This document shows positions 5,724 to 8,758 of a DNA stretch of 8,758 nucleotides, one piece after another. The notes beneath the pieces are model-generated. The model did not search any database. It was not told where the DNA came from and was given only the letters and a program-made list of their open reading frames with translations. The stretch's first letter is position 1. Each line of letters begins with the position of its first letter. The stretch lies in contig WRDJ01000013.1 in NCBI GenBank assembly GCA_009783495.1, forward strand, positions 1-8,758, read 5' to 3'. This DNA comes from Clostridiales bacterium. GTDB lineage: Bacteria; Bacillota; Dehalobacteriia; UBA4068. The position numbers and the translations under genes were made by a program.

Positions 5724-5740
5724 AGCGGAGCTTCTCCGCT
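5724..5740 (+). other. Hairpin between recR and the toroid gene
   Basis: AGCGGAG (5724-5730) and CTCCGCT (5734-5740) pair perfectly over the loop CTT. It follows immediately on the stop of the 23-codon ORF. No T-tract follows, so it is more likely an RNA structure in a read-through transcript than a terminator. Confidence 0.5.
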
Positions 5741-5787
5741 CGCCCCGCTCCCCTGGCGGGATGATTAACGGGAAGGTTGGTGGAAAA

Positions 5788-7488
5788 ATGGTCGTTCTGA
5801 TGAGCAAAGAGCAGACGGATCGCTATTACAAGGTGATGAACACGCTGTTTGAGAAAAACAGGGAGGGTTACGGCGCGGGCTTGGGTGGCAAAAACAAGGT
5901 GTTCGTCAGCTTCTCCCGCGGTGAAGAAAGGGCGGTCACTTTCTGCGGAACGGGGAATTCGCTGGAGACGGCTTTTCAAAGCGTGAAAAATATCGTGATG
6001 AAAAACATAAAAAAAAGCTTTCCCCCCGTCCCCCGCTGGATTTATATGGATTTTGTCTGCGAGGAGGAAAAAATCTCAAAAGAGGCGCTTTTTCGCCGGC
6101 TCAATCTGACGAAACGGAACTATTTCCGCGGCGGCCTGGCCTTCGATGATCTTTATCAGACGGCTTTTCTGGAGCAGGAAATAAACGCGGCGGTCTTGCT
6201 GGATAACGACAAGCCGCCGGTGAGCTTAAACGAGCGCAATATCACGAGTTTTTTGCGTAAAAAAGGCTTCCTCGGAAAAGGGCAGGGGTTCACGCAGAGC
6301 AACGTGGATGAGCTGATCGTTTTCAAAGTCAAATCATATTTTTATGACGCGGAAAAAGACGAATATCATGATATATACTCCGACGGGCAGGAAAAGGGCA
6401 GGAGAAAAACCGTTATTGACAAGGGCTTTTGGGAGGAATCAATACGGGCCACCGGCCGCTATTTAAATGGCACCGTAAACGGGGACGGCTCCTTTGTCTA
6501 CGGATATTTTCCCTGCTACGGCGCCGTCGTGCCGGGATATAACATCATCAGGCACTGCCTTTCGGTGATGGCGCTGATTGATTTATACGCCTTCTGGCCG
6601 GACGAGGGCCTGAAGGAAAACATCGTAAAAACTTTTAATTATGTCTTGCGCGAGGCCGTAAAGGACATTGACGAAGAGAGCGCGGTCATCGTTGACGGCC
6701 CGGGCGGCGAAGTGAAGCTGGGGGCGCTGGGCCTGGGCATCCTGATGATTTTGCGCCACGCGGAGCTTTTCGCCGGCGACGCATATCTCGGCGTGGCCAA
6801 GAAGCTGGCGGGCGGCATCCTGAAAATGTTCAACGAAGAAACGGGGGAGTTCACCCATGTTCTGAATTATCCCGGCCTCTCGCTGAAGGATATGTTCAGA
6901 GTCGTCTATTATCCCGGCGAGGCCTGCTATGGCCTGATGAAGCTTTATGAGAAGGTGAAGGACGAAAGATATCTGCGGGTCACGGAAAAAGCCTTTGATT
7001 TCTTCATCCAAAACGATTATGACAAATATTTCGATCATTGGCTGGCCTATGCGGCGGGTGAATTGACGAAATATGCGCCGGAAGAAAAATATTTCGTTTT
7101 CGCGCTGAAAAACGCCATGAATAATATTGACTTCATCTTGGAGCGGCAGACGACCTGGGCGACCCTTCTGGAAATGCTCAACGCCTCTTTCCATGTTTTC
7201 GAAAAAATCAAGGAGCAGAAAAGGGAAGATTTGTTCCGGCCTTATAATATGGAAAAGTTTTATAAGGCGCTTTCCGTTCGCATGCAAAGACAGCTGAACG
7301 GCATCCTCTATCCCGAGAAGGCGATGTTTTTTGCCAAGCCGGCGCAGATCCTCTATGGCACATATATCAGGCATCATTCCTTCCGGGTGCGCAACGACGA
7401 CGTGGCGCATCACCTCATCGGATATTGCCACTTCGTCAGGGAAATTTTGCCGCGCGTCACAGGACTTAATCTTTTTCTGCAAAAATAG
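5788..7488 (+). CDS. Uncharacterised 566-residue protein, C-terminal alpha/alpha-toroid-like region
   Basis: I do not recognise a named enzyme. The N-terminal ~200 residues are mixed alpha/beta, containing KVFVSFSRGEERAVTF and FDDLYQTAFLEQEINAAVL (119-137). From ~215 on the protein is mostly amphipathic helices with aromatic-rich turns: GYFPCYGAVVPGYNIIRHCL (239-258), YYPGEA (374-379), DHWLAYAAGEL (416-426) and RNDDVAHHLIGY (535-546). This pattern resembles six-hairpin glycosidase-like toroids (epimerases, lyases and glycosidases on cell-surface polysaccharides), but substrate and catalysis are unknown. No signal peptide or membrane helix is seen, so it should be cytoplasmic. The start is chosen at ATG 5788, after GGTGG (5779-5783); in-frame ATGs at 5761 and 5800 are alternatives, and earlier codons look non-coding. 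It lies 145 bases after recR, possibly co-transcribed. Confidence 0.75.
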   Translation: MVVLMSKEQTDRYYKVMNTLFEKNREGYGAGLGGKNKVFVSFSRGEERAVTFCGTGNSLETAFQSVKNIVMKNIKKSFPPVPRWIYMDFVCEEEKISKEALFRRLNLTKRNYFRGGLAFDDLYQTAFLEQEINAAVLLDNDKPPVSLNERNITSFLRKKGFLGKGQGFTQSNVDELIVFKVKSYFYDAEKDEYHDIYSDGQEKGRRKTVIDKGFWEESIRATGRYLNGTVNGDGSFVYGYFPCYGAVVPGYNIIRHCLSVMALIDLYAFWPDEGLKENIVKTFNYVLREAVKDIDEESAVIVDGPGGEVKLGALGLGILMILRHAELFAGDAYLGVAKKLAGGILKMFNEETGEFTHVLNYPGLSLKDMFRVVYYPGEACYGLMKLYEKVKDERYLRVTEKAFDFFIQNDYDKYFDHWLAYAAGELTKYAPEEKYFVFALKNAMNNIDFILERQTTWATLLEMLNASFHVFEKIKEQKREDLFRPYNMEKFYKALSVRMQRQLNGILYPEKAMFFAKPAQILYGTYIRHHSFRVRNDDVAHHLIGYCHFVREILPRVTGLNLFLQK

Positions 7489-7506
7489 ACAGGAATAGGA
7501 AAAAAG

Positions 7507-7537
7507 ATATAGAATTATAAAAAATATATAGAATTAT
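7507..7537 (+). repeat. 12-bp direct repeat in AT-rich segment after the toroid gene
   Basis: ATATAGAATTAT occurs at 7507-7518 and 7526-7537, a 19-bp period (about two helical turns). TATAAAA (7516-7522) and TTTTATA (7537-7543) also form an A/T inverted repeat. The segment is nearly all A/T and could be a bendable or UP-like region, or simply low-complexity sequence. Confidence 0.5.
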
Positions 7538-7618
7538 TTTATAGAAGATTTGAAAACCTGTTTCCATGGCATGAAAGCACCGTTTCAGCTATGGGGGCAG
7601 ATTTTTTGTGAAAACGAA

Positions 7619-7633
7619 CCCGGTCTTTCCGGG
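7619..7633. other. Small GC hairpin upstream of the promoter modules
   Basis: CCCGG (7619-7623), five-base loop TCTTT, CCGGG (7629-7633). A T5 run follows only after nine bases, so termination of the upstream transcript is possible but weak. Confidence 0.35.
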
Positions 7634-7652
7634 AAGTGAAATTTTTGGAAAC

Positions 7653-7684
7653 GTGACCGCTGTGTGACTGAACCCCGCTATAAT
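7653..7684 (+). promoter_or_regulatory. Promoter module 1: 11-bp-period GTGAC repeat plus TATAAT
   Basis: GTGAC at 7653-7657 and 7664-7668 (11-bp period), then exactly 10 bases, then a consensus TATAAT at 7679-7684. No recognisable -35 hexamer is present. Direct half-sites one helical turn apart abutting the -10 are typical of promoters activated by OmpR/PhoB-family response regulators; which regulator acts here is unknown. Confidence 0.6.
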
Positions 7685-7767
7685 GAAAACAGAAAAAGGC
7701 CAGAGCGCCGCTATAAAGGGGTCAACGCAGGGCGTCGTTCACATGGCGTGGAAGAAATTTCCAAAAC

Positions 7768-7799
7768 GTGACCGATATGTGACCGGAGCTTGTTATGAT
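7768..7799 (+). promoter_or_regulatory. Promoter module 2: second copy of the GTGAC repeat plus TATGAT
   Basis: GTGAC at 7768-7772 and 7779-7783, then 10 bases, then TATGAT at 7794-7799. The arrangement is identical to module 1, located 115 bp upstream, and similarity extends about 14 bases further upstream (GAAATTT then AAACGTGACCG). A transcript starting near 7806 would have a ~55-base leader before the ATG at 7860. Confidence 0.6.
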
Positions 7800-7859
7800 A
7801 GCGCCAGAACCGACAGAAAACCTAAAATAAATTTTACATAATGAAAGGGGCCCATCACC

Positions 7860-8758
7860 ATGAGAAAGAAAATGAGCGGATATCAAATCGCCAAAAAGCT
7901 GCAAAACAATGAGCGGAGGAACAAAGCGAGGATCAGCAAAATCCTCAAAAGCGCGGCCATAGCCGCTGTGGTCGTTTCCAGAATGGCCGGCCCGTTCGCC
8001 AGCTTCCAGCCCGCCGTAGCCATCGAAAGCCCTCCCGCCTACATACAGCAAACCGCCGCGGGCCTGGACGGAGAGGCGGAGCCTTCCTTCGAGGTGGACG
8101 CGGAAGAGGGCAAGCTGACGATCCTCGGCGTCTCTGAGGAAAACCCCCTGGTGCTTTATTACCAGAGGGACGGCGTTTGGTTCTGGACGGAATTCTCCGA
8201 AGCGGGCGAATACAAACTTCCCGCCGGAGCTGACTCGGCGTCAATAACCGAACGGGCCCCCGATTATGATGTCAGCATCTCTCAGGAATCTTCCGGGAAT
8301 AACAATAATAAATTGGGCGGCAGCGAGTCCTCCATCCCGGCGTATGATCTGGACGGTAATTTGGTGGCTTACGCGGTGGAAAACAAAAACGTCGGCAGCA
8401 ACATCTCAAACCTTTATGAACTTTTCAGCCCTGATGAAAACGGCAATCCCGACATGAGCAACAAGCTGGGGCAGATCATCGTGTATAAGAACGATACGAT
8501 CATAATAGACCTGTATGTTGAGATGAGCCTGTCCCTCCGCTGGCAGGACAAACAATTTTATAAATATTGCACGGTTTATGGCAAAGGTCAGCACGTGCTT
8601 CCTGTTGACGAAAAAGTGAGCGGCGTCTGGTACCTAGCGATGAGGGAGGGAGAAGAAAATCCTCCTAAATATGACGACGATGCGGGCTTCTTCGACGGCG
8701 ATCCTGGGGAACCCGGCTTATTAGACCCGGATCCTGAAACCGACGCCGATGCCGATGC
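7860..8758 (+). CDS. Secreted acidic surface protein, N-terminal 299 residues (runs off window)
   Basis: The ATG at 7860 is preceded by AAAGGGG (7844-7850). The frame is open to the window end. The N-terminus has a long, very basic region (residues 1-30, many Lys/Arg), a short hydrophobic stretch SAAIAAVVV (31-39), and a likely signal-peptidase site after AVA (52-54). The mature part has beta-type segments such as KLTILGVSEENPLVLYYQRD (85-104), VWFWTEF (106-112) and IIVYKNDTIIIDLYV (206-220), an Asn/Ser linker (144-158), and ends in an Asp/Pro/Glu/Ala-rich stretch from ~271. One cysteine (237) is present. I recognise no family; it resembles large Bacillota surface or adhesin-like proteins, with the acidic tract as a spacer before further domains. 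Upstream, two activator-type promoter modules suggest signal-dependent expression. Confidence 0.8.
   Translation, partial: MRKKMSGYQIAKKLQNNERRNKARISKILKSAAIAAVVVSRMAGPFASFQPAVAIESPPAYIQQTAAGLDGEAEPSFEVDAEEGKLTILGVSEENPLVLYYQRDGVWFWTEFSEAGEYKLPAGADSASITERAPDYDVSISQESSGNNNNKLGGSESSIPAYDLDGNLVAYAVENKNVGSNISNLYELFSPDENGNPDMSNKLGQIIVYKNDTIIIDLYVEMSLSLRWQDKQFYKYCTVYGKGQHVLPVDEKVSGVWYLAMREGEENPPKYDDDAGFFDGDPGEPGLLDPDPETDADAD

Noticed and set aside
6583..7482. 299-codon minus-strand ORF opposite the toroid gene
   Set aside because: Antisense shadow; the plus-strand frame has coherent motifs, a plausible start and full length.
7743..7841. 32-codon ORF (starts MAWKKFPKRD) across promoter module 2
   Set aside because: The equivalent frame in module 1 is not open, so the conserved element is the DNA site, and no good RBS is present.
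1..8758. CRISPR array, transposase, toxin-antitoxin or defence system
   Set aside because: No spaced identical repeats beyond two copies, and no coding region shows motifs of these systems.

Overview
The window looks like chromosomal DNA from a Bacillota (Firmicutes) bacterium, probably a clostridial or negativicute lineage. The reasons are strong AGGAGG-type ribosome binding sites, a CCA-encoding tRNA gene, a short clostridial-type NadB, a lipobox lipoprotein with a Pro/Asp-rich linker, and G/C-rich third codon positions. This is inferred from composition and families; no single gene fixes the taxon.

Left part (1-3552): de novo NAD synthesis. A leftward gene cut by the window edge encodes a NrtR-like protein with a degenerate Nudix box. 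It is divergent from rightward nadA (quinolinate synthase), nadB (L-aspartate oxidase) and nadC (quinolinate phosphoribosyltransferase), which together convert aspartate plus dihydroxyacetone phosphate to nicotinate mononucleotide. The shared intergenic region holds divergent promoters and an AT-rich inverted repeat over the nadA -10, a plausible operator. A GC-rich hairpin lies between nadA and nadB; nadB and nadC overlap by 20 bases.

Middle (3533-5039): a leftward lipoprotein gene overlaps the nadC 3' end tail to tail. Upstream of it are an intrinsic terminator and an AT-richer small gene broken by one extra base in a T6 run. Next come a perfect 23-bp inverted repeat (3-nt loop) and a leftward tRNA-Trp(CCA) gene with a good promoter. 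The tRNA/recR divergent region contains an exact 24-bp tandem repeat, each copy carrying a TATAAT.

Right part (5040-8758): recR, here without the usual dnaX-ybaB neighbours upstream, is followed by a possible 23-codon ORF and a 566-residue protein of unknown function whose C-terminal part resembles an alpha/alpha-toroid (six-hairpin glycosidase-like) fold. A 371-base gap then contains two promoter-like modules, 115 bp apart, each with a GTGAC direct repeat of 11-bp period placed exactly 10 bases before a -10 element. This is the geometry of OmpR/PhoB-family activated promoters. They precede a secreted, acidic surface protein of unknown function that runs off the window.

The most noteworthy signals are the duplicated 11-bp-period promoter modules, the putative NrtR/nad regulatory pair, the perfect palindrome next to tRNA-Trp with the frameshifted AT-rich gene, and the uncharacterised toroid protein. 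I found no CRISPR array, transposase, or clear defence or mobile system.
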